Part shown: piece by piece, positions 1 to 5,561 of the stretch
How the letters are laid out: the number at the start of each line of letters is the position of its first letter
How positions within the stretch are numbered: position 1 is the first letter of the stretch
NCBI GenBank assembly: GCA_020441225.1
Contig: JAGRMP010000053.1
Coordinates: 1-11,258, forward strand
DNA: 11,258 nt
Source: Maritimibacter sp.
GTDB taxonomy: Bacteria > Pseudomonadota > Alphaproteobacteria > Rhodobacterales > Rhodobacteraceae
Reading direction: 5' to 3'
The notes under the pieces: model-generated
Database searches by the model: none
What the model was told of the DNA's origin: nothing
Seen by the model: the letters and a program-made list of their open reading frames with translations, nothing else
Made by a program: the position numbers and the translations under genes

Positions 1-477
1 CCCCCGCGCGAGGTCGCGGTCAAGCATGTGGCGCTGTTCGCCACGCCGGCGACGGTCGCCAGCCGTGCCTTCCAGCGCGAACTGGCGTTCCGTGCCATCG
101 GCGTCGATGTCGAGGCCCAGGCCTGCGGCGGCGTGGTCGATGCGATCGAAGACGGCGACATGATCCTCGCCGAGGCGCTGGTGCGCAGCCACGTCGACGC
201 GCTCAAGCGCAAGATGCCCACCCCCGAGGCCGCGATCCTGGGCTGCACCCATTACCCGCTGATGGAGGCGGTGTTCCAGGATGCGCTGGGGCCCGAGGTG
301 CAGGTCTACAGCCAGGCCGGCCTGGTCGCCGAGAGCCTGGCCGACTACCTCACCCGCCATCCGCAGATGGTGGGACCGGGTGAGGTCTCGCGCTTTCTCA
401 CCACCGGCGATCCCGCGCGGGTCAGTTCGCGGGCGACCCAGTTTCTGCGACGCGAAATCCGTTTCGACGCCGCCTGA
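1..477 (+). CDS. murI: Glutamate racemase, 3' part (5' end outside window)
   Basis: Glutamate racemase makes D-glutamate from L-glutamate in the cytoplasm for peptidoglycan precursors, using two cysteines as acid/base catalysts. The frame is open from base 1, so 158 C-terminal residues are visible; a GTG at 28 is internal and not the true start. The second catalytic region is seen as GCTHYPLM, with the cysteine at window residue 82 and the adjacent histidine at 84. The preceding segment, with ATPATVAS and [14 protein letters not shown], fits the C-terminal lobe of the Asp/Glu racemase fold. The first catalytic cysteine lies in the missing N-terminal half. The gene ends in TGA, 93 bases before argC on the same strand. 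The argC promoter candidate in that gap suggests separate transcription. Confident call from the motif. Confidence 0.9.
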   Translation, partial: PPREVAVKHVALFATPATVASRAFQRELAFRAIGVDVEAQACGGVVDAIEDGDMILAEALVRSHVDALKRKMPTPEAAILGCTHYPLMEAVFQDALGPEVQVYSQAGLVAESLADYLTRHPQMVGPGEVSRFLTTGDPARVSSRATQFLRREIRFDAA

Positions 478-514
478 ACGCAGGCCCGCTGTCCGTCCTG
501 TGAACACGGCACGA

Positions 515-544
515 TTGCACCGGGCCGCCCCGGTCCCATATGTT
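515..544 (+). promoter_or_regulatory. Candidate sigma70-type promoter of argC
   Basis: TTGCAC at 515-520 and TATGTT at 539-544 are separated by 18 bases in the murI-argC gap. They match the -35 and -10 consensus at four positions each. Transcription would begin near 551 and leave a leader of about 20 bases before the argC ATG. Seen by eye only; the spacer is one base longer than ideal. Confidence 0.35.
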
Positions 545-570
545 GACGTAACTGACACGAGAACTTGTCC

Positions 571-1599
571 ATGACCCACAAGATCGCCATCCTCGGCGCC
601 TCAGGCTACACCGGCGCCGAGCTTGTCCGGATCATCGCCACCCATCCCTCGATGGAGATCGTCGCCCTGTCCGCCGACCGCAAGGCAGGGATGAAGATGT
701 CCGACGTCTACCCGCAGCTCCGCCACATCGACCTGCCGGTGCTGGTGAAGATGGAGGATATCGATTTCTCGGGCGTCGATCTGGTCTTCGCGGCGCTGCC
801 GCACGGGCTCAGCCAGGCGCTGGTGCGCGACCTGCCCGAGGGCGTGAAGGTGGTCGATCTCGGCGCCGATTTCCGGCTGCGCGACCCGGCAGCCTACGAG
901 AAATGGTACGGCGCGCCCCATGTGGCGGTCGAGCTGCAGAAAACCGCGGTCTACGGGCTCACCGAATTCTACCGCGACGAGATCCGGGGCGCCCGGCTGG
1001 TGGCCGGCACCGGCTGCAACGCGGCCACGGTGCAATATGCGCTGCGGCCGCTGATCTCCGAGGGGCTGATCGATCTCGACCGGATCATCTGCGACCTCAA
1101 GAACGGCATCTCCGGGGCCGGGCGGTCGCTCAAGGAAAACATGCTGTTTGCCGAGCGCTGGACCAATGTCGAAGGCTACGCCCAGGGCGGCAAGCACCGG
1201 CATCTGGGCGAATTCGACCAGGAGTTTTCCGCGCTGGCCGGACGCCCGGTCGAGATCGTTTTCACCCCGCATCTCGTGCCCGCGAGCCGCGGCATTCTCG
1301 CCGATTGTTACGTCGAGGGCGATCCGAGGGCGATCCACGCAGCGCTGGCCGCGCGCTATGCCGGCGAGCCCTTCGTCACCATCCTGCCCTTTGGCCAGGC
1401 CCCGGGCATGGGGCATGTGACCGCGTCCAACCAGTGCCACATCGGTGTTATCGGTGACCGCAAGAACAACCGCGCGCTTGTCGTCTCGACGCTCGACAAC
1501 CTGACCAAGGGATCGTCGGGGCAGGCGGTGCAGAACGCCAACCTGATGCTGGGCGAAGAGGAAACCGCGGGGCTCATGCTCGCGCCGGTTTTCCCCTGA
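571..1599 (+). CDS. argC: N-acetyl-gamma-glutamyl-phosphate reductase
   Basis: ArgC reduces N-acetyl-glutamyl phosphate with NADPH to N-acetylglutamate semialdehyde, the third step of arginine synthesis, in the cytoplasm. The N-terminal Rossmann segment shows [10 protein letters not shown] (residues 9-18). The catalytic cysteine is C149 in GTGCNAAT, and a likely catalytic histidine sits in [12 protein letters not shown] (H209 or H211). The C-terminal [16 protein letters not shown] segment is typical of the family. At 342 residues the length is normal. I chose ATG 571 because [17 protein letters not shown] matches the usual ArgC N-terminus; an in-frame TTG at 565 would add only two residues. 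No strong ribosome binding site is visible. Many ArgC proteins have PGCYPT around the cysteine; the GCNAAT form here resembles what I recall from other Rhodobacteraceae and from LysY-like relatives. The gene stands 73 bases before ccmE. Confidence 0.96.
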   Translation: MTHKIAILGASGYTGAELVRIIATHPSMEIVALSADRKAGMKMSDVYPQLRHIDLPVLVKMEDIDFSGVDLVFAALPHGLSQALVRDLPEGVKVVDLGADFRLRDPAAYEKWYGAPHVAVELQKTAVYGLTEFYRDEIRGARLVAGTGCNAATVQYALRPLISEGLIDLDRIICDLKNGISGAGRSLKENMLFAERWTNVEGYAQGGKHRHLGEFDQEFSALAGRPVEIVFTPHLVPASRGILADCYVEGDPRAIHAALAARYAGEPFVTILPFGQAPGMGHVTASNQCHIGVIGDRKNNRALVVSTLDNLTKGSSGQAVQNANLMLGEEETAGLMLAPVFP

Positions 1600-1672
1600 G
1601 CCGAACCGGTCCCGACCGTCCGGGCGGGCGGTGTCGCGGGCGGTACCGACAGAGAGATTGAGGAGGACGAAC

Positions 1673-2140
1673 ATGGCCGGAATGAAGGGCCTGAAGAAGC
1701 AACGCCGGATCCAGATCGTCGCGATGGCCTTCGTGGCACTGGCGATCGCCGGCGGTCTGATCGGCTATGCCTTCCGCGACGGGATCAACTATTTCCGCGC
1801 GCCGACCCAGGTGATGGAGGAACCGCCGGCAGCGGGCGAGGTGTTTCGCCTCGGTGGCCTGGTGGAAGACGGGACGCTGGTCCGGGGCGAAGGCGAGACG
1901 GTGACCTTCAGCGTCACCGACGGCGCCTATTCGGTACCGGTCACCTTCACCGGCATCCTGCCCGATCTGTTCGCCGAAAACTCCGGCATGATCGGCACCG
2001 GCACCTATGTCGATGGCGTCTTCGTCGCCTCCGAGATCCTCGCCAAGCATGACGAGAGCTACATGCCGAAAGAGGTGATGGACGCGCTCAAGGACACCGG
2101 CGTCTACCAGGAGCCGGAAGCGGCCGAACCCGGGTCCTGA
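1673..2140 (+). CDS. ccmE: Cytochrome c maturation haem chaperone CcmE
   Basis: CcmE is a membrane-anchored periplasmic chaperone that binds haem covalently through a histidine and passes it to CcmF/CcmH for attachment to apocytochromes c. The 155-residue product has a basic N-terminus (KGLKKQRR), one membrane anchor at about residues 13-33 and a soluble OB-fold domain. The haem-binding histidine is H126 in LAKHDESY, followed by MPKEV; the commoner motif is HDENY, so serine replaces asparagine, while Y130, a proposed haem-iron ligand, is kept. Start ATG 1673 is supported by AGGAGG at 1661-1666; an upstream in-frame extension to 1631 has no such site. Its partners ccmF and ccmH lie 3.7 kb downstream rather than adjacent. 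The gene may share transcripts with argC, because the 73-base gap shows no clear terminator. Confidence 0.95.
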   Translation: MAGMKGLKKQRRIQIVAMAFVALAIAGGLIGYAFRDGINYFRAPTQVMEEPPAAGEVFRLGGLVEDGTLVRGEGETVTFSVTDGAYSVPVTFTGILPDLFAENSGMIGTGTYVDGVFVASEILAKHDESYMPKEVMDALKDTGVYQEPEAAEPGS

Positions 2141-2150
2141 TCGGCGCGGC

Positions 2151-2174
2151 GGTTCGGGGGCAGGCCCCCGGACC
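2151..2174. repeat. GC-rich inverted repeat after ccmE, terminator-like
   Basis: GGTTCGGGGGC (2151-2161) faces GCCCCCGGACC (2164-2174), an 11-base inverted repeat with one G-T pair and almost no loop. It begins 10 bases after the ccmE stop. It could end ccmE transcription but has no T tract. The sequence also looks like the first half of an element often found between genes in Rhodobacterales, whose usual second half appears at 2232-2261. Confidence 0.45.
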
Positions 2175-2231
2175 CGCAAGCAAAGGCCGCGGGGCCAGCC
2201 CTTTCGTGCCGGACGCGCGCCTTTGGCCTGT

Positions 2232-2261
2232 CCCCCGGAGGTATTTCCGACCAAGGAAGGA
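2232..2261 (+). repeat. Rhodobacterales-type intergenic element (CCCCCGGAGGTATTT...)
   Basis: The stretch begins CCCCCGGAGGTATTT and continues with a purine-rich tail ending AAGGAAGGA. From memory, elements of the form C-rich block, GAG-TATTT, then AAG-rich tail are common between genes of Rhodobacteraceae, often just after a GGGGGC/GCCCCC hairpin. Here the two parts are separated by about 57 bases (2175-2231), which carry a further short inverted repeat, CAAAGG (2181-2186) with CCTTTG (2220-2225). The function of such elements is unknown to me. Only one copy is in this window, so repetition could not be tested here. Confidence 0.4.
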
Positions 2262-2352
2262 CGGCGCGGCGGCTGTCGCGTCGGTACGAGGCGCGCGCGG
2301 GCTTTCTCCGCGGCGGAGCGCGATGCCGGAACAGAGCCGTCCGTGCGCTGTC

Positions 2353-2369
2353 TTTCACCCTTTTTAAAC
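2353..2369 (+). promoter_or_regulatory. Weak CtrA-like half-site upstream of the lysis cassette
   Basis: TTTC-N7-TTAAAC at 2353-2369 resembles the CtrA box TTAA-N7-TTAAC, but only the second half is a good match. It sits about 45 bases before the endolysin start, in a short AT-richer patch that is a reasonable place for a promoter. CtrA is known to be needed for GTA release in Rhodobacter capsulatus, which is why I flag it. A chance match is quite possible. Confidence 0.2.
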
Positions 2370-2412
2370 GATTTCCCCGAGCCTCCCTCTCGAAACAAGG
2401 AGAGGGCAGGAA

Positions 2413-3024
2413 ATGCTTTCCGTCGAGCAGATTGCAGACGAAATCGTCGCCCGCGAGGGCGGTTACGTCAACGACCCGGACGACCCGGGCGGCGCCACCA
2501 ATTTCGGTGTCACCATCCACACCATGCGCCGGCTCGGGCTGGATCTGGACGGCGACGGGCAGGTGACGCCGGAAGACGTCCGCCGGCTCAGCCGCGACCA
2601 GGCGCGGGCGATTTTCGTGCAACATTACTTCGAGGAACCCGGGATCGGTCGGTTGCCGGAGGTGCTGCAGGCCTCGGTCTTCGACATGTATGTCAATTCC
2701 GGCGCCAATGCGGTGCGCCTGTTGCAGCGGCTCCTGAACCGGATGGGCCACCGCCTCAGCGTCGACGGGATCATCGGCCCGCTCACCGCTGCCGCGGCTG
2801 AAGCGGCCGCCCGGGCCGCGCCCGGCTACATTGCCGACGCCTACGGTATCGAACGGCGCAATTTCTACTACCGCATCGCCGATGCCCGGGTCGCGAGCCG
2901 CAAATACGCCCGCCGCCGCGACGGCGGCAAGGGCGGCTGGATCCTGCGTGCCGAGGAGTTCATCAGCCCAAAATACCGCCTCACCGAAGCCGAACATCGC
3001 GCGCGGGTGGCGAAATGGGGGTGA
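2413..3024 (+). CDS. Holin-associated N-acetylmuramidase (GH108 endolysin, GTA-lysis type)
   Basis: This peptidoglycan hydrolase is expected to cut the glycan strand after a holin gives it access to the wall. The 203-residue product has the glycoside hydrolase family 108 signature EGGYVNDPDDPGGATNFGVT at residues 15-34, with E15 the expected catalytic acid. The C-terminal half, from about residue 95 (NSGANAVRLLQRLLN, VDGIIGPLT), fits the peptidoglycan-binding domain that usually follows. Residues 44-55 form an EF-hand-like loop with D44, D46, D48, G49, V51 and D55. No signal peptide is seen, so export should depend on a holin. ATG 2413 is preceded by AAGGAG at 2397-2402. The stop overlaps the holin start by 10 bases. 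The same enzyme-holin pairing is known for Rhodobacter capsulatus GTA release (rcc00555-rcc00556). It could instead be a prophage remnant, but no phage structural gene is nearby. Confidence 0.9.
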   Translation: MLSVEQIADEIVAREGGYVNDPDDPGGATNFGVTIHTMRRLGLDLDGDGQVTPEDVRRLSRDQARAIFVQHYFEEPGIGRLPEVLQASVFDMYVNSGANAVRLLQRLLNRMGHRLSVDGIIGPLTAAAAEAAARAAPGYIADAYGIERRNFYYRIADARVASRKYARRRDGGKGGWILRAEEFISPKYRLTEAEHRARVAKWG

Positions 3025-3593
3025 TCGGGACACTCACGGGCGCGCTTTTCGGCGGCGGCACCAATGTCATCAAGGAGACGGCGGAGGTGTTCATGGAAAA
3101 CACCGAGGCCGCGGCCGAGCGCGAAGCCGCCTGGCGGGCGGCGGCGCTCGCCCAGTTCGCCACCGAGTTCAGCCATCCCCGCAAAGGGTGGTTCGACCGA
3201 GTGATGGACGGGATCAACCGCCTGCCGCGGCCGGCACTCGCCATCGGCACGCTCGGCCTGTTCGTCGCCGCCATGGTCGACCCGGTCTGGTTCGCCGCGC
3301 GGATGCAGGGCATCCAGCTCGTCCCCGAACCGCTCTGGTGGCTGATGGGGGCCATCGTGAGCTTCTATTTCGGCGCTCGCAGCCAGACCAAGGGCGAGGA
3401 GTTCCGCCGCTCGCTCGCCGAGACCATGACCCGCACCGGCGCGGTGATGAAGAACGTCGAGGCGCTCGAAGCGCTGCGGGCCGGCGCACAGGCCGGGGGC
3501 GGCGCGGGCGCGGCGGCGGTGGCGGAAGCCGATGCGGCCGGCCCGGCCGAAGAAGCGAACCCCGCGCTCGACGCCTGGCGGGCACGGTCGTGA
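3015..3593 (+). CDS. Holin of the GTA_holin_3TM family
   Basis: Holins assemble in the inner membrane and at a set time let the endolysin reach the peptidoglycan. The 192-residue protein matches in outline the family described as three-TM holins for gene transfer agent release. Residues 1-19 form a glycine-rich hydrophobic or amphipathic segment. Two clear membrane spans follow at about 73-90 (ALAIGTLGLFVAAMV) and 105-121 (PLWWLMGAIVSFYFGA), joined by a short loop with DPVWFAARMQG. Between the first segment and the spans is a charged, Ala/Glu-rich helix (residues 20-50). The tail from about residue 155 is Ala/Gly-rich and probably disordered. ATG 3015 lies inside the endolysin gene, so the two are probably translationally coupled. 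The stop overlaps the next gene at GTGA (3590-3593). Confidence 0.88.
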   Translation: MGVIGTLTGALFGGGTNVIKETAEVFMENTEAAAEREAAWRAAALAQFATEFSHPRKGWFDRVMDGINRLPRPALAIGTLGLFVAAMVDPVWFAARMQGIQLVPEPLWWLMGAIVSFYFGARSQTKGEEFRRSLAETMTRTGAVMKNVEALEALRAGAQAGGGAGAAAVAEADAAGPAEEANPALDAWRARS

Positions 3594-3784
3594 GCAGCGA
3601 ATTCCTCGTTTCGCTTCTGTCCGAGCACGGCCCCTGGGTGGTGCTCGTGTTCTACCTGCTGTGGCGCGATCTGCAGAAGGACCAGGCGACGCGGGCGGTG
3701 CTCGACAAGAACAGCCTGATCCTCACCCAGATCACCACCATCATCCAGGAGCGCCTGCCGCGTGCGGGCGGGGGCAATCCATGA
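3590..3784 (+). CDS. Small single-span membrane peptide, BhlA/UviB holin-like
   Basis: A 64-residue protein that begins at GTG 3590, overlapping the holin stop by four bases (GTGA), and ends by overlapping the next gene at ATGA. Residues 5-25 form one hydrophobic span that includes SEHGPWVVLVFYLLW. A charged stretch (RDLQKDQATR) and a second amphipathic helix (LILTQITTIIQERL) follow. The plan of a short N-terminus, G-P at the span, an LLW edge and a charged helical tail resembles the BhlA/UviB holin-like peptides of Gram-positive bacteria. That similarity was judged by eye and may be convergent. A role as second holin, antiholin or pinholin partner is inferred from position only. The initiator is GTG with no strong ribosome binding site, which fits coupling to the upstream gene. 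A longer in-frame reading back to 2831 only shadows the endolysin and holin genes. Confidence 0.72.
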   Translation: MSSEFLVSLLSEHGPWVVLVFYLLWRDLQKDQATRAVLDKNSLILTQITTIIQERLPRAGGGNP

Positions 3785-3918
3785 GCCGGCGGTCCAGGGG
3801 GTGGCGGTTCTGGCTGCGTGCGCTGCTCACCGGGCCGCGGTTCGAACGGGCGCTCGAACGCAACGCGCGCGCGGCGCGCAAACTCGACAGGGCCGTGAGA
3901 GAGGTGCTTGAAAGATGA
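3781..3918 (+). CDS. 45-residue Arg/Trp-rich cationic peptide in the lysis cassette
   Basis: I do not recognise this protein. It holds 13 arginines and one lysine against five acidic residues. The N-terminus SRRSRGWRFWLRALL has aromatic residues (W8, F10, W11) set among arginines, a pattern seen in membrane-interfacial or antimicrobial peptides. The rest (ERALERNARAARKLDRAVREVLER) should form a charged helix with coiled-coil spacing. It starts at ATG 3781 by a four-base overlap with the previous gene, has a GGGGG tract about seven bases upstream, and ends at ATGA (3915-3918), overlapping the next start. This exact packing is the main reason to think it is translated. It might regulate or assist the holin. 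Confidence 0.55.
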   Translation: MSRRSRGWRFWLRALLTGPRFERALERNARAARKLDRAVREVLER

Positions 3919-4343
3919 AACAGGCTGGCGTTCTGCTCGCCCTGGTGTTGGCAACGCTCGAAGCGGGCAAGTCCCTCGCCGGGCATGACCTCGTGATCGA
4001 GACCGTCTACGGCGCGATCGCGATGATGGCGCTGCTGATCTCCGCCACTTTCCTGTGGCTGTGGAGCGAGCGGGCGACGCCGCTGGCGCTTGGCATGGCG
4101 TTCAGCTGGCTGGGGACCGGGCTCTATGCCGGCGGCTTCTGGATCGTCGATCTGCTGGGCCTTCGGGTGGGGCTGCGCAGCGATCACACGGTGCTGATGG
4201 TGCTCGCGGTCTGCATCGTCGGCGCGGTGCTGCATTTCGCGGTGATCCACCGGTCCTTCGGACGCCACGGGATCGGGTTTCTCTGGCCGGTGGTCGCAGC
4301 CCTCGGGACTTCGGCCGCCATCGTCATGCTGCGCGGCGGCTGA
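3915..4343 (+). CDS. Polytopic membrane protein of unknown function
   Basis: The 142-residue product is strongly hydrophobic. Four membrane segments are clear at about residues 31-50, 57-81, 92-113 and 119-138. A shorter hydrophobic stretch at 5-15 (GVLLALVLATL) may be a fifth span or a signal anchor. Charged residues are few and lie in the loops (SERATP, RSDH, HRSFGRHG). I see no catalytic motif and no family I can name. ATG 3915 overlaps the previous stop by four bases and is preceded by AGAGAGG (3898-3904). It is the last gene before the hairpin at 4380-4407, so it belongs to the lysis transcript by position. It could be an extra holin-like or antiholin factor, or a host gene that shares the transcript. 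Confidence 0.75.
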   Translation: MKQAGVLLALVLATLEAGKSLAGHDLVIETVYGAIAMMALLISATFLWLWSERATPLALGMAFSWLGTGLYAGGFWIVDLLGLRVGLRSDHTVLMVLAVCIVGAVLHFAVIHRSFGRHGIGFLWPVVAALGTSAAIVMLRGG

Positions 4344-4379
4344 GCCGCCGTCCGACGGTCAACCGGCCGCTCGACATGC

Positions 4380-4407
4380 AAACGCGCCCCCGGATCGGGG
4401 CGCGTTT
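4380..4407. terminator. Intrinsic-terminator-like hairpin between convergent genes
   Basis: AAACGCGCCCC (4380-4390) pairs perfectly with GGGGCGCGTTT (4397-4407), an 11-base stem with a six-base loop. It lies between the end of the + strand cassette (4343) and the end of the minus-strand outer-membrane gene (4431), so it can serve both directions. The T run is only three bases on each strand, which makes it a modest terminator. Confidence 0.7.
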
Positions 4408-4430
4408 CGCTCGTTTCGGGTCGGTCCGGA

Positions 4431-4940
4431 TCAGAAGTTCATCACCACGCCGAGGCGGCCGTTCATCTGCGTATCCATGCCGACTTCGAACGGATCGACC
4501 CGGTCGAATTCGCCGCGCACCGTCATGCCGTTGTTCATCATGTACTCGGCGCCGACGCCCACGTCCCAGACATAGCTGCCGACCCCGCCGCTGGTATAGC
4601 CGCCGCCGGCCCGGCCATAGACCATGACCGCGTCATTCGCGAGGAAACCGAGCCGCCCGTCGAGGGTGCTGGTCGTGGCATCCGCACCCCACAGCGATTT
4701 CGGGTTGTAGCTCAGGTCGAGTTCGCCCCCGGCGACGATCTGGTTTCCGAAATCCCAGTTGTAGCCGATGAAGGCGCTGCCCTCGTAATCGGGAACGATC
4801 GGGGCGTTGAACCCTGCCGACAGGCCGGCGCCGACATAGGCCCCATCGAAATCGCCCGCCTGGGCCGGGCCGACGAGACCTGGTGTGACAACGGAAAGCG
4901 CCGCCGCAATCGCGGCGAGGACGGGACTCGCATGTTTCAT
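4431..4940 (-). CDS. Outer-membrane beta-barrel protein (8-strand OmpA/OmpW-like size)
   Basis: The 169-residue precursor has a signal peptide (residues 1-28, MKHASPVLAA to PAQA) with likely cleavage after A28. The mature part is made of alternating polar and hydrophobic strands, for example GAYVGAGLSAGF, GSAFIGYNWDF, IVAGGELDLSY, VMVYGRAGGGYTS, YVWDVGVGAEYMM and MTVRGEFDRVDPF. It ends in GRLGVVMNF, a C-terminal strand with the terminal phenylalanine that the BAM machinery recognises. About 140 mature residues is the usual size for an eight-strand barrel of the outer-membrane beta-barrel (OmpA-like) superfamily. ATG 4940 has AGGAG at 4948-4952 with seven bases of spacing; an in-frame extension to 5027 lacks such a site. 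The substrate or partner is unknown. It is transcribed against the lysis cassette, sharing the hairpin at 4380-4407. Confidence 0.85.
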   Translation of the reverse strand: MKHASPVLAAIAAALSVVTPGLVGPAQAGDFDGAYVGAGLSAGFNAPIVPDYEGSAFIGYNWDFGNQIVAGGELDLSYNPKSLWGADATTSTLDGRLGFLANDAVMVYGRAGGGYTSGGVGSYVWDVGVGAEYMMNNGMTVRGEFDRVDPFEVGMDTQMNGRLGVVMNF

Positions 4941-4967
4941 AATTCTGCTCCTGGTGCCTGTTAACCG

Positions 4968-5032
4968 GCCGATTTTCGGCTCATTGATTACACTTACCCT
5001 ACGAGATCGGCGCGCATCGATCAACATCGATC
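4968..5032 (-). promoter_or_regulatory. Promoter region of the outer-membrane protein gene with 10-base-period repeat
   Basis: Read on the minus strand, TGATCGATG occurs twice in tandem with a 10-base period (CATCGATC at 5015-5022 and 5025-5032 on +). The downstream copy overlaps a possible -35, TTGATC (5024-5019). A weak -10, TAGGGT (5001-4996), follows after 17 bases. The predicted leader contains a hairpin GCCGA/TCGGC (4980-4968) ahead of the AGGAG site. One helical turn between the two copies is what cooperative binding on one DNA face would need. Promoter elements are low-scoring; the repeat itself is exact. Confidence 0.35.
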
Positions 5033-5142
5033 ACGCCGTATGTGCCTGCTGTGCGGAGCGTCGCCGGTCGGCAACGAGCCTATCTGGCCGCGCGCCGTCG
5101 TCCGTCGTCGCGCCGAACGGGGCGGCCATGGGGTGGCAAGGG

Positions 5143-5526
5143 TCAGAACGTGGCGGCGATCCCCACATAGGCGGAACCTGAAATCGTGATCTGGGCCGGT
5201 GCGCCGGGCGTTCTCGGCGCTTGCAGCCCGTCCTGCGCGGCCGTGGCCAGCGGCGCCGTTGCATCCGGCGCGGCCGCTGCGCCCCCGTCGCGGCAGGCGA
5301 TGCCGGGGGAGGCGGACCAGTCGAACAATCCGGGTGCCGTGCCCGGTCCCCAGCAACGGGTGCCGGGTCCGGTGTGGACGGATGTGTCTCCGGCCGCAGG
5401 CAGTGCGGCACAAGCCAGGGCGAGGGCCGCCGAAAGCAGGGCCGAGACGCCGTGGCCCGTGGTTGCGCCCCGATCCGCGGTCCCGCGCGCGGCGATGCGC
5501 GTCTGCCGTGTGAACATGGATTTCAT
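5143..5526 (-). CDS. Doubtful secreted 127-residue protein ending in a beta-signal-like strand
   Basis: I do not recognise this protein. The N-terminus is basic (MFTRQTRIAARG) and is followed by a hydrophobic stretch GVSALLSAALALACAALPAAG (about residues 26-46) that looks like a signal peptide. The middle is rich in Gly, Ala and Pro with a few cysteines and tryptophans (CWGPG, FDW). The last residues, QITISGSAYVGIAATF, alternate as a beta strand and end in phenylalanine, as in outer-membrane proteins. The third codon positions are GC-rich, as expected for a gene here, but overlapping + strand frames of similar length weaken the case. Start could be ATG 5526 or 5517. A GGGGG tract from the 11-base repeat array ends just before 5526. 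It may be a real small secreted protein, or the remains of an outer-membrane protein that lost its middle. Confidence 0.42.
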   Translation of the reverse strand: MKSMFTRQTRIAARGTADRGATTGHGVSALLSAALALACAALPAAGDTSVHTGPGTRCWGPGTAPGLFDWSASPGIACRDGGAAAAPDATAPLATAAQDGLQAPRTPGAPAQITISGSAYVGIAATF

Positions 5527-5528
5527 GA

Positions 5529-5561
5529 TGCCCCCGAAATGCCCCCGAAATGCCCCCGAAA
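5529..5561. repeat. Tandem repeat, 3 x 11 bases (TGCCCCCGAAA)
   Basis: Three perfect copies of TGCCCCCGAAA run from 5529 to 5561. The array ends two bases before the possible minus-strand start codon at 5526, so its minus-strand G runs would lie in the ribosome binding region of that gene. A unit of 11 is not a multiple of three, and gain or loss of copies would shift spacing rather than extend a protein. Confidence 0.9.

Noticed and set aside
601..1674. A 357-codon open frame on the minus strand opposite argC
   Set aside because: It is antisense to a complete ArgC and its composition (many R, G, D, H) is that of a shadow frame; no start signal or motif is seen.
2104..3033. A 309-codon minus-strand frame over the endolysin
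   Set aside because: Antisense to a complete GH108 enzyme with intact motifs; the product shows no domain or signal.
2831..3589. Upstream extension of the 64-residue holin-like gene to 317 codons
   Set aside because: The extended part overlaps the endolysin and holin in another frame and is Arg/Pro/Ala-rich. Only the part from GTG 3590 has sensible protein character.
2413..4343. Complete prophage
   Set aside because: No capsid, tail, portal, terminase, integrase or attachment-site repeats are in the window; only lysis-type genes are present.
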